Below the pieces are notes generated by a model. The model worked only from the letters and a program-made list of their open reading frames with translations, had not been told where the DNA came from and made no database searches. DNA of 64,000 bases, from assembly GCA_041753075.1 (NCBI GenBank), contig JBGSVE010000115.1:1-64000 (forward strand), written 5' to 3'. The position numbers and the translations under genes are program-made. This document shows, piece by piece, positions 44,508 to 53,289 of this stretch (position 1 is its first letter; each line of letters starts with the position of its first letter). The stretch is from UBA6163 sp041753075. GTDB lineage: Bacteria > Planctomycetota > Planctomycetia > Pirellulales > Pirellulaceae.

Positions 44508-46616
44508 TTAGGATTGCTTTGGGCGCGGCACCTTTTTTCGGCCAGCCGAAGACTGCTTTTTGCGTCCGCGCTGCTTTCTCGATGAACTGCTAGTGCGGGC
44601 CCCCAGTTCGATCTCGGACAACGGCTTGCCGATATGTTCCTTGAGCTGCAACACGCGATCACGCAGCGACGCGGCACGCTCGAAGTCGAGGTCTTCGGCG
44701 GCATTGAGCATTTCTTGTTCAAGTGCATCAACGTATTGGATCGTGATATATGCACCCTCGTTGCTCGCAGTCGCGGCGGCTTCGGTGCTGCGATGCTTAT
44801 TGGCGTCGGACTCGATGCCCGCACGAATTGTCTTTTTGATCGTGACCGGAACAATGCCCATCTTGGTGTTGTAAGCTTGTTGGATCACACGGCGTCGCTG
44901 GGTTTCGTCCATCGCCGCCCGCATCGCAGCGGTCACCTTGTCGGCATACAAAATGACCTTTGCGTTGACGTTACGCGCGGCGCGGCCGATTGTTTGGATC
45001 AAGCTTGTTTCGCTGCGCAGGAAGCCTTCTTTATCGGCATCCAAAATCGCCACCAAAGAAACTTCGGGCAAGTCGAGGCCCTCGCGCAACAAGTTAACGC
45101 CGATCAACGCGTCGAATCGGCCCATCCGCAAGTCCTGCAGCAATTCGACTCGCTCGAAGGCATCCAGTTCGCTGTGTAACCACTTGCAGCGGACGTTTTG
45201 TTCTTGCATGAATGAGGCCAAGTCTTCGGCCAAGCGTTTCGTTAACGCCGTAACCAACACGCGTTCGTCGATCGCTGCGCGCTCGCGAATTTGGGCCAGC
45301 AAATGTTGCACTTGGCCGCGCGCCGAGACGACTTCGACGACCGGGTCAAGCAACCCCGTGGGCCGAATGATTTGTTCAACGACCTCACCGCCGGTCTTTT
45401 CCAGTTCAAAGTCAGCGGGCGTCGCGGAGACAAAACAAATCTGGCCGTTCTTCGCCTCCCATTCATCGAACTGCAGCGGGCGATTGTCCAACGCGCTGGG
45501 CAAGCGAAAGCCGTGATCGACCAACGTTAGTTTGCGGCTGCGGTCGCCGGCGTACATCGCGCGGACTTGCGAAACGGTGACGTGCGATTCGTCGATAAAG
45601 GTGACAAAGTCTTCGGGAAAGAAATCGTAAAGCGTGTCGGGTGCGGAGCCCGGCGGTTTGCCCGACAGCGGCCGGCTGTAGTTTTCGATGCCCGGACAAT
45701 GGCCGACTTCTTGCAGCATTTCGAGATCAAACCGCGTTCGCGCTGATAGCCGTTGGGCCTCGAGCAGTTTGCCTTGCGTCTGAAAGGTGGCGAGTTGTTC
45801 TTCTAACTCGGCGCGAATCTCGCGAATCGCCGATTGAACTCGCGCCTCCGGCATGACGAAGTGTTTGGCGGGATAAATGTAAACCTCGTTGACCGTTTGC
45901 ATCACTTCGCCGGTCAGCGGTTTGATGATCGAGATTTGTTCGATCTCGTCGCCCCACATTTCGATGCGATACGCGAATTCCTCGTAGCTTGGCCAAATCT
46001 CGACGCTGTCCCCTCGCACGCGAAACTTGCTGCGTTCAAAGTTGATGTCGTTGCGGTCGTATTGGACATCGACAAGCTTGAGCAGCAGATGGTCGCGGCG
46101 AGTCTTTTCGCCCTTGCGAAGTCCGACGACAAGCTTCTTGTATTCAGCCGGCGAACCGAGGCCGTAGATGCTGCTGACCGAGGCCACAATCACGACGTCG
46201 CGCCGACTGACCAGCGAGCTTGTGGTCGCCAAACGCAAGCGATCGATTTCCTCGTTGATCGAAGAATCTTTTTCAATGTAAACGTCGCGCGACGGGATGT
46301 AGGCTTCGGGTTGATAGTAGTCGTAGTAGCTGACGAAATAATGGACCGCATTCTCAGGAAAAAATTCTTTGAACTCGCCGTAGAGCTGGGCAGCGAGCGT
46401 TTTGTTATGGCTTAAGATCAACGCCGGTCGGTCCAATTGCGCGATCACGTTTGCCATCGTGAAAGTCTTGCCGGTGCCGGTTGCACCGAGCAACACTTGA
46501 AACGGTTCGCCCGCTTTGAAACCTTTGACCAGCGTTTCGATCGCCAGGGGTTGATCACCCGAGGGAGGAAACGGTTGGTGCAGCCGGAAACGGGCGGGCG
46601 GCAGTTCGTGATTCAA
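44508..46616 (-). CDS. uvrB: excinuclease ABC subunit B
   Basis: DNA helicase-like damage-verification subunit of nucleotide excision repair. Walker A is LLGATGTGKTFTMANVIAQL; the beta-hairpin YYDYYQPEAYIPSRDVYIEK is diagnostic, as are DEIEQISIIKPLTGEV-type and VTALTKRLAEDLASFMQEQN blocks, and the DEAD-like motif is TFIDESHVTVSQVRAMY. The C-terminal UVR motif (about 630-665) is AEDLDFERAASLRDRVLQLK. A basic Ser/Lys/Arg tail of 30 residues (SSSSRKQRGRKKQSSAGRKK) extends beyond usual UvrB and may touch DNA. It has 702 residues and seems monocistronic. Confidence 0.96.
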   Translation of the reverse strand: MNHELPPARFRLHQPFPPSGDQPLAIETLVKGFKAGEPFQVLLGATGTGKTFTMANVIAQLDRPALILSHNKTLAAQLYGEFKEFFPENAVHYFVSYYDYYQPEAYIPSRDVYIEKDSSINEEIDRLRLATTSSLVSRRDVVIVASVSSIYGLGSPAEYKKLVVGLRKGEKTRRDHLLLKLVDVQYDRNDINFERSKFRVRGDSVEIWPSYEEFAYRIEMWGDEIEQISIIKPLTGEVMQTVNEVYIYPAKHFVMPEARVQSAIREIRAELEEQLATFQTQGKLLEAQRLSARTRFDLEMLQEVGHCPGIENYSRPLSGKPPGSAPDTLYDFFPEDFVTFIDESHVTVSQVRAMYAGDRSRKLTLVDHGFRLPSALDNRPLQFDEWEAKNGQICFVSATPADFELEKTGGEVVEQIIRPTGLLDPVVEVVSARGQVQHLLAQIRERAAIDERVLVTALTKRLAEDLASFMQEQNVRCKWLHSELDAFERVELLQDLRMGRFDALIGVNLLREGLDLPEVSLVAILDADKEGFLRSETSLIQTIGRAARNVNAKVILYADKVTAAMRAAMDETQRRRVIQQAYNTKMGIVPVTIKKTIRAGIESDANKHRSTEAAATASNEGAYITIQYVDALEQEMLNAAEDLDFERAASLRDRVLQLKEHIGKPLSEIELGARTSSSSRKQRGRKKQSSAGRKKVPRPKQS

Positions 46617-46700
46617 AGTGGAACAAACTTTTTTGAGTCGGCGACAACGATCGAAGCGGCATAATGTGAGCCATTCCGCACTATTCCCGGCTTTTCGACT

Positions 46701-46709
46701 GCTACAATG
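46701..46709 (+). promoter_or_regulatory. extended -10 promoter candidate for msrB
   Basis: TGCTACAAT fits the extended -10 pattern and lies 50 bases before the msrB ATG. No TTGACA-like hexamer stands at the usual distance upstream. Confidence 0.4.
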
Positions 46710-46758
46710 GTAAGGTCCGCCAGGGTGGCACGTCTAACTTAGCAAGGAACGACACAAA

Positions 46759-47364
46759 ATGACTCGATATCGATTTGCAATTTATTTGGCATTGTTTACC
46801 GCACTGGTTTTGCCTCGCGCGCTTCGCAGCCTGTCACGGGCCGACGATCCGGTGCTGGGCAAGTCGGTTGCGGTCGCCACTGATTCTGCGTCCCCAGCCC
46901 AAAAGGTAAAGATCGTGAGCACACCAAACCAATACAATTCGCTTAACGCGGAAGAACAACGCGTGATCTTGCGCAAAGGAACCGAGCGGGCGTTTATCGG
47001 CGAACTGACCGACAACGAAGCTAAAGGTACTTACATTTGCCGTCGCTGCAACGCGCCGCTCTACAAGTCAGATACGAAGTTTCATAGCGGCTGCGGTTGG
47101 CCCAGCTTTGATGACGAAATCGAAGGTGCTGTTCGTCGCGTGCCTGATGCCGACGGGTCGCGCACCGAAATCGTGTGCGAAAATTGCGATGCACACCTTG
47201 GCCACGTTTTCCTTGGCGAACGCTTGACCGTCAAGAACGCACGGCACTGCGTCAATTCGATTTCGATGCGGTTCGTCCCCGAAGGCAAAGATTTGCCAGC
47301 GAAAATTGTCGTTGGCGATCCCGCAAAGGCGGTTCTCGCCAAGCCATCTGCCGCGGCAGAGTAG
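46759..47364 (+). CDS. msrB: exported peptide-methionine (R)-S-oxide reductase
   Basis: Reduces methionine-R-sulfoxide in proteins. A signal peptide (residues 1-28, RYRFAIYLALFTALVLPRAL) is followed by the MsrB fold: zinc-binding CRRCNAP and CENCDAHLGHVF, GWPSFDDEIEG, and the catalytic Cys in ARHCVNSISMRF. The sequence from LNAEEQRVILRKGTERAF to NSISM is typical of MsrB. The leader suggests an extracytoplasmic role in repairing oxidised envelope proteins. Resolving cysteines beyond the zinc ligands were not identified. A possible extended -10 lies at 46701-46709. A palindrome array follows. Confidence 0.93.
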   Translation: MTRYRFAIYLALFTALVLPRALRSLSRADDPVLGKSVAVATDSASPAQKVKIVSTPNQYNSLNAEEQRVILRKGTERAFIGELTDNEAKGTYICRRCNAPLYKSDTKFHSGCGWPSFDDEIEGAVRRVPDADGSRTEIVCENCDAHLGHVFLGERLTVKNARHCVNSISMRFVPEGKDLPAKIVVGDPAKAVLAKPSAAAE

Positions 47365-47390
47365 CTTGGGTAAGTGCTGCATCTATCTTC

Positions 47391-47534
47391 AGGCCGAAGG
47401 CCTAACAATTTACCTAGCCCAGGCCAACGGCCTGGGATCTTAACACGAATGATTCGTATAGGGCCAACGGCCCGACAGTTTACCTTTACCCAGGCCGTTG
47501 GCCTGGGCTAGGCAAATGGATGGCCCTTCGGGCC
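47391..47534. repeat. array of five short GC palindromes
   Basis: Five palindromes with a GGCC core lie in 144 bases: AGGCCGAAGGCCT (47391), CCCAGGCCAACGGCCTGGG (47418-47436), GGGCCAACGGCCC (47461-47473), CCCAGGCCGTTGGCCTGGG (47489-47507) and GGCCCTTCGGGCC (47522-47534). The second and fourth extend into inverted copies of ATTTACCTAGCCC-type flanks. It resembles a REP/BIME cluster. It lies between convergent msrB and a TIGR03009-like gene, where it could terminate transcription; the only gene-free space here is 265 bases. Confidence 0.85.
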
Positions 47535-47629
47535 GAAGCCATTACATCGATAAGACGAAAACTTGCGGGGTTTAAAAAGGGCTGAAACTTAATTCCACTT
47601 ATTTTCCGCTCGATCCTAGCTCAACTGAT

Positions 47630-48553
47630 TTACCGCACGGTGCGATCCGGTGCTGGTTGGGCCATTTGCGGTGATGTCGGTGGCCGATACGAATCGCGAA
47701 TCACTTTCCAATCGGCCGGTGGTCGTTCGTTGATGAACAAACGTCCCCAATTCGCTAGATTTTGGCCGATCGTGTTTCGCTCGACCTCGAAGAACTCGTA
47801 ATGATCGTACGTTGGTGCCGTCTCGGGGTTGTAGTTTGGGCCGTACATGATTAAGACCTGTGGCAAGAACGTTTGGGCGCTGATCGCGATCCGAACGAAC
47901 CGGTATTGCGCCCGATCGGCTTGCGACTTGGGATGTGCCTCGATCAGCACAATGCCGGACTGCGTTGGGATTTGGCGGACCCAATAGCGGTCTTTGATTT
48001 TTGCCGCGTTCAAGTTGAACACGAAAGGCAGCGGGCTTTCAAAGATTTCTTTGCCCTGCAATTCAGGCGGCAATTGCTGGATGCGGCATTCTTTCTTCGT
48101 CTTGTCGAACTCGAGTAACTCCTGGCCGTTGCAAACCCAGTGTTCGCCGTACTGTCCAGGTGCATCTTCGAAGATCGGTGTGCCCTCAGAAATTTCCTTG
48201 AAAAACTTCAGCTGGTCAACGCGGAACAAGCCCTTGTCGGGAGCTCCATACTTAATCACACCTTCGGCCCAGGTCGAATGCACGCCGGCGGGGGCACCCA
48301 GCAGGTCGTAGTGCCAGCGTTTGAACTTGGCTTCGAGTTGTTTGGTGCCGGAGCTTTGCTTCTCCCAGGCGGCGAGGAATTGGTCCATCGCGGCCTGTTC
48401 TTGTGGCGTCAACTGGAACGGTGCCGTGTTGGAATCGACCACACCGCCGGCCTGTGTTTGCGGCGTCGTATTTATCTGCTGGGCGGCCAAAGGAGCCGCT
48501 GTGGCCAAGCAGACCATTCCTGCGGCAGCCATTTTCTTCATCACACGCATCAT
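47630..48553 (-). CDS. TIGR03009-like exported protein
   Basis: A protein of about 307 residues with a signal peptide (MKKMAAAGMVCLATAAPLAA) and mature start near QQINTTPQTQAGG. The body contains FLAAWEKQSSGTKQLEAKFK, GKEIFESPLPFVFNLNAAKI and RYWVRQIPTQSGIVLIEAHP, matching the planctomycete TIGR03009 family, whose fold resembles LolA-like outer-membrane lipoprotein carriers. The biochemical role is unknown. GAGG precedes the ATG ATG at 48553/48550, deciding this start over the upstream in-frame ATG at 48595. It is divergent from the DoxX-like gene. Confidence 0.8.
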   Translation of the reverse strand: MMRVMKKMAAAGMVCLATAAPLAAQQINTTPQTQAGGVVDSNTAPFQLTPQEQAAMDQFLAAWEKQSSGTKQLEAKFKRWHYDLLGAPAGVHSTWAEGVIKYGAPDKGLFRVDQLKFFKEISEGTPIFEDAPGQYGEHWVCNGQELLEFDKTKKECRIQQLPPELQGKEIFESPLPFVFNLNAAKIKDRYWVRQIPTQSGIVLIEAHPKSQADRAQYRFVRIAISAQTFLPQVLIMYGPNYNPETAPTYDHYEFFEVERNTIGQNLANWGRLFINERPPADWKVIRDSYRPPTSPQMAQPAPDRTVR

Positions 48554-48598
48554 CCGTGACGCCTCGATTAGTTGTTTTTTCTGAGATTCCCGCACAAA

Positions 48599-48702
48599 TG
48601 CGAACCAACATCCATCGCGGTTCGCAGTCAGACCGTATCAACCTGCGGGCCGCGACCGAAAGAGGACTTTTATTAGCGAAGCATTTTGCCGCGGGATGTT
48701 GG
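48599..48702. promoter_or_regulatory. nested alternative hairpins between divergent genes
   Basis: TGCGAACC (48599-48606) pairs with GGTTCGCA (48619-48626). The loop contains AACATCC and, with neighbouring bases, CCAACATCC (48605-48613) pairs with GGATGTTGG (48694-48702), extended by CGCGG/CCGCG. The two pairings overlap, so only one can form at a time. The right arm overlaps the -35 candidate of the DoxX-like gene. It could be a DNA operator or an RNA switch; neither is shown. Confidence 0.4.
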
Positions 48703-48727
48703 CTTTTGGTGGCCGAGCTGACATAAT
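48699..48727 (+). promoter_or_regulatory. promoter candidate for the DoxX-like gene
   Basis: TTGGCT (48699-48704) and CATAAT (48722-48727) are separated by exactly 17 bases, 46 bases before the GTG start. The -35 overlaps the right arm of the inverted repeat described above. Confidence 0.45.
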
Positions 48728-48772
48728 CAGCGTCTGACGGGAAAATCATCATCCAGGAGCGATTGGGCTTTA

Positions 48773-49717
48773 GTGAGACATATTCTTTTTTCAACTCTCC
48801 GGCTGGCCGTCGGTTGGGGTGTTTACCCACGACTGCTCGGCTGGATTGGCGTCGTCATGTTGGTGCTGCTGCGCGTGACAATCGGTTGGCATTTTTACAG
48901 TGAAGGTGTCGAGAAGTATTCGGCGGGAGATTGGGACGCCAAGCCCTTTTTTGCCAACGCTAAGGGACCTTTCAGCGGCTATTTTCGCTATTCGGTCTGG
49001 GATTGGGACGGTGCCGTGAGGCTTGATGTCGAAAAAACGAAGCTGCATCTTGCAATGTTTCGCGACCGGGTCAAGAATCACTACGGCTTTGACGACGCCC
49101 AATACCGCAAGGCGAATCTGAACTACGCCAATGCAATCGAACAGTTGGAGTCGATATTGTCGGACGCCGACGCCGACATCAAGGAGTTTCAGCTTGGACG
49201 CGAGCGGATGGCCAAGCTCGACAAAGATCCGCAGCGCCGCGGTGTGGCGAGTCTCGGCGAACAGCGCGAGCAGATTCGCAGCGATTGGATGAAAAAACTT
49301 AATCCAACGCTCAAGCAGATCGACCAGATTTGGAGCACCTACGAATCGGCGCAAAACAATTTGGCCACACTTGACCAAGCTAACGAGCATCGGCCATTGA
49401 AACTTGGCGTGCCGGGACCGCCGCGAATGAACACGGCGATGATCAATCGTATCGTGCCGTACTTTGACATCGCGATCGGCGTTTGCCTATTATTGGGTTT
49501 GTTCACGCCGTTGGCGGCGTTGGCGGCTGCGGGTTTTCTCGGTTCCGTATTCCTGAGCCAGTATCCGCCAGTGACCGGGCCGACTTCGAGCTTTTACCAA
49601 TTGATCGAGGGCATGGCGTGTCTAGTGCTCGCCGGAACCGGTGCGGGTCGCTTTGGCGGTCTTGATTTTCTGTTTCACACTATCGTTCGCAACTCATTGT
49701 CTCGAGCCAAGGAGTAA
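48773..49717 (+). CDS. DoxX-like membrane protein with a large inserted domain
   Basis: A 314-residue membrane protein beginning at GTG 48773. The first helix (LLGWIGVVMLVLLRVTIGWH) and three C-terminal helices (FDIAIGVCLLLGLFTPLAAL, AAGFLGSVFLSQYPPVTG region and LIEGMACLVLAGTGAGRFGG) fit the four-helix DoxX family. Between helices 1 and 2 lies an unusual soluble insert of about 180 residues with helical, charged sequence (YANAIEQLESILSDADADIK then LGRERMAKLDKDPQRRG). DoxX relatives act in thiosulfate or quinone redox. An AGGAG lies 14 bases before GTG, which is a long spacing. It is seven bases before the Tat oxidoreductase gene and probably co-transcribed. Confidence 0.8.
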   Translation: MRHILFSTLRLAVGWGVYPRLLGWIGVVMLVLLRVTIGWHFYSEGVEKYSAGDWDAKPFFANAKGPFSGYFRYSVWDWDGAVRLDVEKTKLHLAMFRDRVKNHYGFDDAQYRKANLNYANAIEQLESILSDADADIKEFQLGRERMAKLDKDPQRRGVASLGEQREQIRSDWMKKLNPTLKQIDQIWSTYESAQNNLATLDQANEHRPLKLGVPGPPRMNTAMINRIVPYFDIAIGVCLLLGLFTPLAALAAAGFLGSVFLSQYPPVTGPTSSFYQLIEGMACLVLAGTGAGRFGGLDFLFHTIVRNSLSRAKE

Positions 49718-49723
49718 TCCAAT

Positions 49724-51553
49724 ATGGACAAGCTGTCTGCCGATCAACGTGCCGTTGGCACCCAGAACTATTACAACGCAATCGATTCCTATTACGCAGT
49801 CAATCGCCGTGATTTTTTGCGCGGTGTCGTCGGTGCCGGTGCGGTCAGCGGTGCCGGGCTGGGCGCGATGTATTACGGTTATGCAAAGGTCAACGATCCC
49901 GTTCGCGTCGCCGTGATTGGCACGGGTGATGAAGGCAACGTGCTGATCGGTGGCTGCGGCCCTGATTACATTGACGTCAAGGCGATCTGCGATATTCGCC
50001 CGTTCAGCCAACATCGCGCGTTTCATGGCGACTGGTCCAGTCCCTCGGCGTTGGGTCGCCGTCCAGGGTTGATGACCGTTGCGGGCTACCAGACCGAAGC
50101 CGAGGCTCGCAAAAAGGTCAAGGTTTATGACGCGTCGAACGGCGGCATTGACGCATGCTTGAAAGACCCCGATATCGAAGCGGTGATCATCGCATTGCCG
50201 TTGTTCCTGCATGCACCCGTTGCGGCCCAAGCGATGGAGCGTGGGTTGCACGTGTTGACTGAAAAATTGATGGCCCACAACGTCGCGCAGTGCAAAGTCA
50301 TGGCAAGGATGGCCGACGAAATGAAGGATTCAAAAGGCAATCCCATTCACTTGGCGACCGGCCACCAACGCCACTACAACATCAAGTATGACAACGCCGT
50401 CAACTTAATCAAATGGGGTTTGATCGGCCAACTTCACCACATTCGCGCCCAGTGGCACCGCAGCAACGTACCTGGTGCGGATAGCTGGTCGATGCCGCTT
50501 CCGGGCGGCGAAAAGTTGCCCGATGGCAAGATTTTTGATCGCATCATCAGCGATATGAAAAATCGCGAAAAGCAGCTTGCCGAGGCCGTTGACCCGGTCG
50601 AGGTCCAGCGGCTGAAACAGGAGATCGCGTACTTCAAGGCTTGGGATTCCGATAAGGCGGTTGATCCCAGCAAGTTTGGCTACCAGGATTTTATGATTGG
50701 CAAGCGACCGTTTACGTCCATGGAAGAATTGCATCGCTGGCGTTTGTTTGATCGCACCGGGGCCGGCTTGATGGCCGAATTGGGCAGTCACCAACTTGAT
50801 GCGGTCAGTATTTTCCTCAGCTCGCTGCGCAACGATGGCAAGAAAACGCATCCGCTGAGCGTTCATGCCGTTGGTGGTCGCCACATCATGCCGATGGATC
50901 GTGATGTTGAGGACCACGTCTATTGCATGTTCGAGTTCCCCGGGCCTGAGTATGCGCCGACGTTTGATGTTGGTTATCGAGATCGTGTCGAAAATTATCC
51001 CAAGCCGGGCGAAGGCATTCCGGGATACGAACAAGACCCGAACAAGAAGGTTGTGGTCACGTACTCATCGATTAACGGTAATGGCTTCGGTGGCTGGGGC
51101 GAAGTCGTGCTGGGAACTAAGGGTACGTTAATCCTTGATTCGGAAACCGACGTGTTGCTGTACCGCGATGGGGATACCAGCAGCAAAGTTGGGGTCACAA
51201 AGAAAGGTGGTGGTTACGCCTTGGACACCAGCGCCAGTGGTGATTATGCAGCTCCTGTGGCACAGGCCGCCGACGCCGGGCCAGTCAGCCGCGGTTATCG
51301 TGAAGAGATCGAACACTGGGCATACTGCATCCGCAATCCGGACAAAGAAAACCACGTTCGCTGCTACCCCGAAGTCGCGATGGGAGACGCGGTGATTGCG
51401 CTGACGACGAACTTGACGTTGAAGAACTCGCTCAACGGCGATGGAGGCTACACCAAATTCAAAGAAGAGTGGTTCGACTTCAAAAACGACGCCACACCGG
51501 ATGGCAGTGACATCGCATCGGCCACGGCCTACATGAAAAAGCCAGTGGCATAG
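49724..51553 (+). CDS. Gfo/Idh/MocA oxidoreductase with Tat-type leader
   Basis: A 609-residue oxidoreductase. The N-terminal leader has NRRDFLRGVVGAGAVSGAGL, a twin-arginine pattern, though it begins after some 26 polar residues. The Rossmann motif is RVAVIGTGDEGNVLIGG and the family EKP signature is replaced by HVLTEKLMAHNVAQCK. A large insertion between residues about 240 and 300 (LKQEIAYFKAWDSDKAVDPS region) makes it longer than the usual 400-450. GHQRHYNIKYDNAVNLIKWG and MAELGSHQLDAVSIFLSSL give the substrate-site residues. GGAG precedes the ATG. It follows the DoxX-like gene by seven bases and may deliver electrons to it; this is inference. Confidence 0.87.
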   Translation: MDKLSADQRAVGTQNYYNAIDSYYAVNRRDFLRGVVGAGAVSGAGLGAMYYGYAKVNDPVRVAVIGTGDEGNVLIGGCGPDYIDVKAICDIRPFSQHRAFHGDWSSPSALGRRPGLMTVAGYQTEAEARKKVKVYDASNGGIDACLKDPDIEAVIIALPLFLHAPVAAQAMERGLHVLTEKLMAHNVAQCKVMARMADEMKDSKGNPIHLATGHQRHYNIKYDNAVNLIKWGLIGQLHHIRAQWHRSNVPGADSWSMPLPGGEKLPDGKIFDRIISDMKNREKQLAEAVDPVEVQRLKQEIAYFKAWDSDKAVDPSKFGYQDFMIGKRPFTSMEELHRWRLFDRTGAGLMAELGSHQLDAVSIFLSSLRNDGKKTHPLSVHAVGGRHIMPMDRDVEDHVYCMFEFPGPEYAPTFDVGYRDRVENYPKPGEGIPGYEQDPNKKVVVTYSSINGNGFGGWGEVVLGTKGTLILDSETDVLLYRDGDTSSKVGVTKKGGGYALDTSASGDYAAPVAQAADAGPVSRGYREEIEHWAYCIRNPDKENHVRCYPEVAMGDAVIALTTNLTLKNSLNGDGGYTKFKEEWFDFKNDATPDGSDIASATAYMKKPVA

Positions 51554-51613
51554 TCAGCTCAGCAACGAGCGGAAAATTAGTGGCTGGCCCATCGCTAATG
51601 CGAACCTTGCCGA

Positions 51614-52981
51614 TCAAAACTGAAAGTAAATGAACTCCGCGGCACCACTGAAGCCGAGGACCACGATCGCGGCAAGCATCAATCCATACAGTGCTGTTTG
51701 CAATAACAGCGAGAGTTTCAACGGTGCCAATAAGTCGTTGCTCCGGTTCATCCATACGTCAATCAAAACCAATGGTCCGGCATACAGGCCAAGCTTTAGC
51801 AGCAACCGCGTGGAGTGCCCGGTCCACGCCCATGGGCTTTCAACTAACATTGCCGCTGCGGTGGACAGCGACGGGGCACGGAAAATCAGCCAGCCGATTT
51901 GCGTCAACAAAAACATCATCAACCAACCAAAACGCACACCGCGACGCTGCAGAATCAACAGAACGCCATGAAACCCGCCCCAGGCGACGAACTTCAGCGC
52001 CGCACCATGCCAAAGGCCGCCCAACAACATCGTCAGCATCAGGTTTCGCATTGTCGCGAGTTCGCCGGACCGATTGCCGCCCAGCGGAATGTACACGTAG
52101 TCTCGCAACCAGGTAGACAACGAGATGTGCCAACGTTGCCAGAACTCACTCGGTGATTTTGCGAAATACGGCAGTCGGAAATTGACCATCAAACGAAATC
52201 CCAGCCACCGGGCGATACCCCGAGCGATGTCCGAGTATCCCGAAAAATCACCGTAGATTTGAAACGAGAACGCGAGCACAGCCAGACACACATCGGCGAA
52301 CGTCATGCCCGTCGCATTGTCGAAGACCATATCAATCGACGCGCCGAGATTGTCAGCGACATAGACCTTCTTGAAGTAGCCGAACAGCACGAGCCAAGTA
52401 CCGATCGCAAAGTCATTTCGCTGGTACACGATTGGCGATGAGATTTGTGGAAGCAGCGACCCAGCACGCTCGATCGGTCCAGCGACAAGCTGGGGAAAGA
52501 AAGCGACATACAACGCAAAATCGAGCAGACTTCCGGCGGGTTCAAGTTGTCGACGATAGACATCGATCGTGTAGCTCAACGTTTGAAACGTATAAAAAGA
52601 GATACCCAGCGGTAAGATGATCGAAAGCGTCGGAAAGTCAGGTTCCGAACCAAACGTCTTCAGCGCTTGTGAGGCAGAATCGATGAAGAAGTTGGCATAC
52701 TTGAAGTAGCCAAGGATTCCCAGGTTGACCGCTATCGAAATGGCTAGGAACCATCTGCGACGGTGAATCTCGACTGTTCGTCCGATCGCGGCGGCAATCC
52801 AGTAGTCGACCACCGTCGAGATCAGGAGCAGCGAAAGAAAGCGCGCGTCCCACCAACCATAGAAAACGTAGCTGGCCACGAGCAGCAGCAAATTGCGAAC
52901 ACGACAGCGGCGCAATACAAACGGATAAACGACCGCGATCGAAAAGTAGAAGACAAGGAAGTCAATCGAGTTAAAAAGCAA
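51614..52981 (-). CDS. MBOAT-family membrane O-acyltransferase (AlgI-like)
   Basis: A membrane-bound O-acyltransferase of about 455 residues, similar to AlgI and PatA/OatA-associated proteins that transfer acetyl groups to exported polysaccharides or other glycans. It has about ten helices. The MBOAT core is FQIYGDFSGYSDIARGIARW, LPYFAKSPSEFWQRWHISLS and TWLRDYVYIPLGGNR, and LLGGLWHGAALKFVAWGGFH contains the putative active-site His. TTG 52981 gives the start MLFNSIDFLVFY typical of AlgI; the frame opens 12 codons earlier. No SGNH or AlgJ-type partner lies next to it. Confidence 0.88.
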   Translation of the reverse strand: MLFNSIDFLVFYFSIAVVYPFVLRRCRVRNLLLLVASYVFYGWWDARFLSLLLISTVVDYWIAAAIGRTVEIHRRRWFLAISIAVNLGILGYFKYANFFIDSASQALKTFGSEPDFPTLSIILPLGISFYTFQTLSYTIDVYRRQLEPAGSLLDFALYVAFFPQLVAGPIERAGSLLPQISSPIVYQRNDFAIGTWLVLFGYFKKVYVADNLGASIDMVFDNATGMTFADVCLAVLAFSFQIYGDFSGYSDIARGIARWLGFRLMVNFRLPYFAKSPSEFWQRWHISLSTWLRDYVYIPLGGNRSGELATMRNLMLTMLLGGLWHGAALKFVAWGGFHGVLLILQRRGVRFGWLMMFLLTQIGWLIFRAPSLSTAAAMLVESPWAWTGHSTRLLLKLGLYAGPLVLIDVWMNRSNDLLAPLKLSLLLQTALYGLMLAAIVVLGFSGAAEFIYFQF

Positions 52982-53030
52982 AGCAGATCTTTCAACGCAC
53001 TTATTTGGTGACGCCAAAGTTTATCGTCAA

Positions 53031-53094
53031 TTGTAGAACGGTTGTCCCCAACCGTTTGGGAACGCCCAACCGTTTGGGGACAACCGTTCTACAG
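53031..53094. repeat. dispersed inverted-repeat element, TTGTAGAAC type
   Basis: TTGTAGAACGGTTGTCCCCA on the left and GGGGACAACCGTTCTACAG on the right form a near-perfect palindrome with arms of about 30 bases. It is the closest relative of the element at 9733-9814 and lies upstream of the MBOAT start and the VPEP metalloprotease gene, between divergent transcripts. Confidence 0.85.
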
Positions 53095-53289
53095 ACGCGA
53101 ACTGTTCCAAAACTGAAAAACTGCCCACGGCTCGCATTTAACGCAATCTTCCCAAAGCAAACGATTGACGGCGGTACACGGCTCGCATAGGATCGGAATC
53201 GTAGCCAAAGGTGGCCCCTCACGTGGGAAAGAGTAACTGTCCGTCGGAGCGTCTCGTTTTGCTTTCAATTGCGCCTCCAGGAGCTCGTT
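53095..53289. other. rest of the intergenic region before the metalloprotease gene
   Basis: Together with the repeat to its left this makes a gene-free stretch of about 308 bases. The 12-mer CACGGCTCGCAT occurs directly repeated at 53126-53137 and 53177-53188, 51 bases apart, and could be a regulatory site. No clear promoter hexamers were seen. A 90-codon minus-strand frame crosses it but lacks family features. Confidence 0.4.

Noticed and set aside
47391..47534. Palindrome array as a CRISPR
   Set aside because: Repeats are short palindromes of varying sequence without regular spacers and without cas genes.
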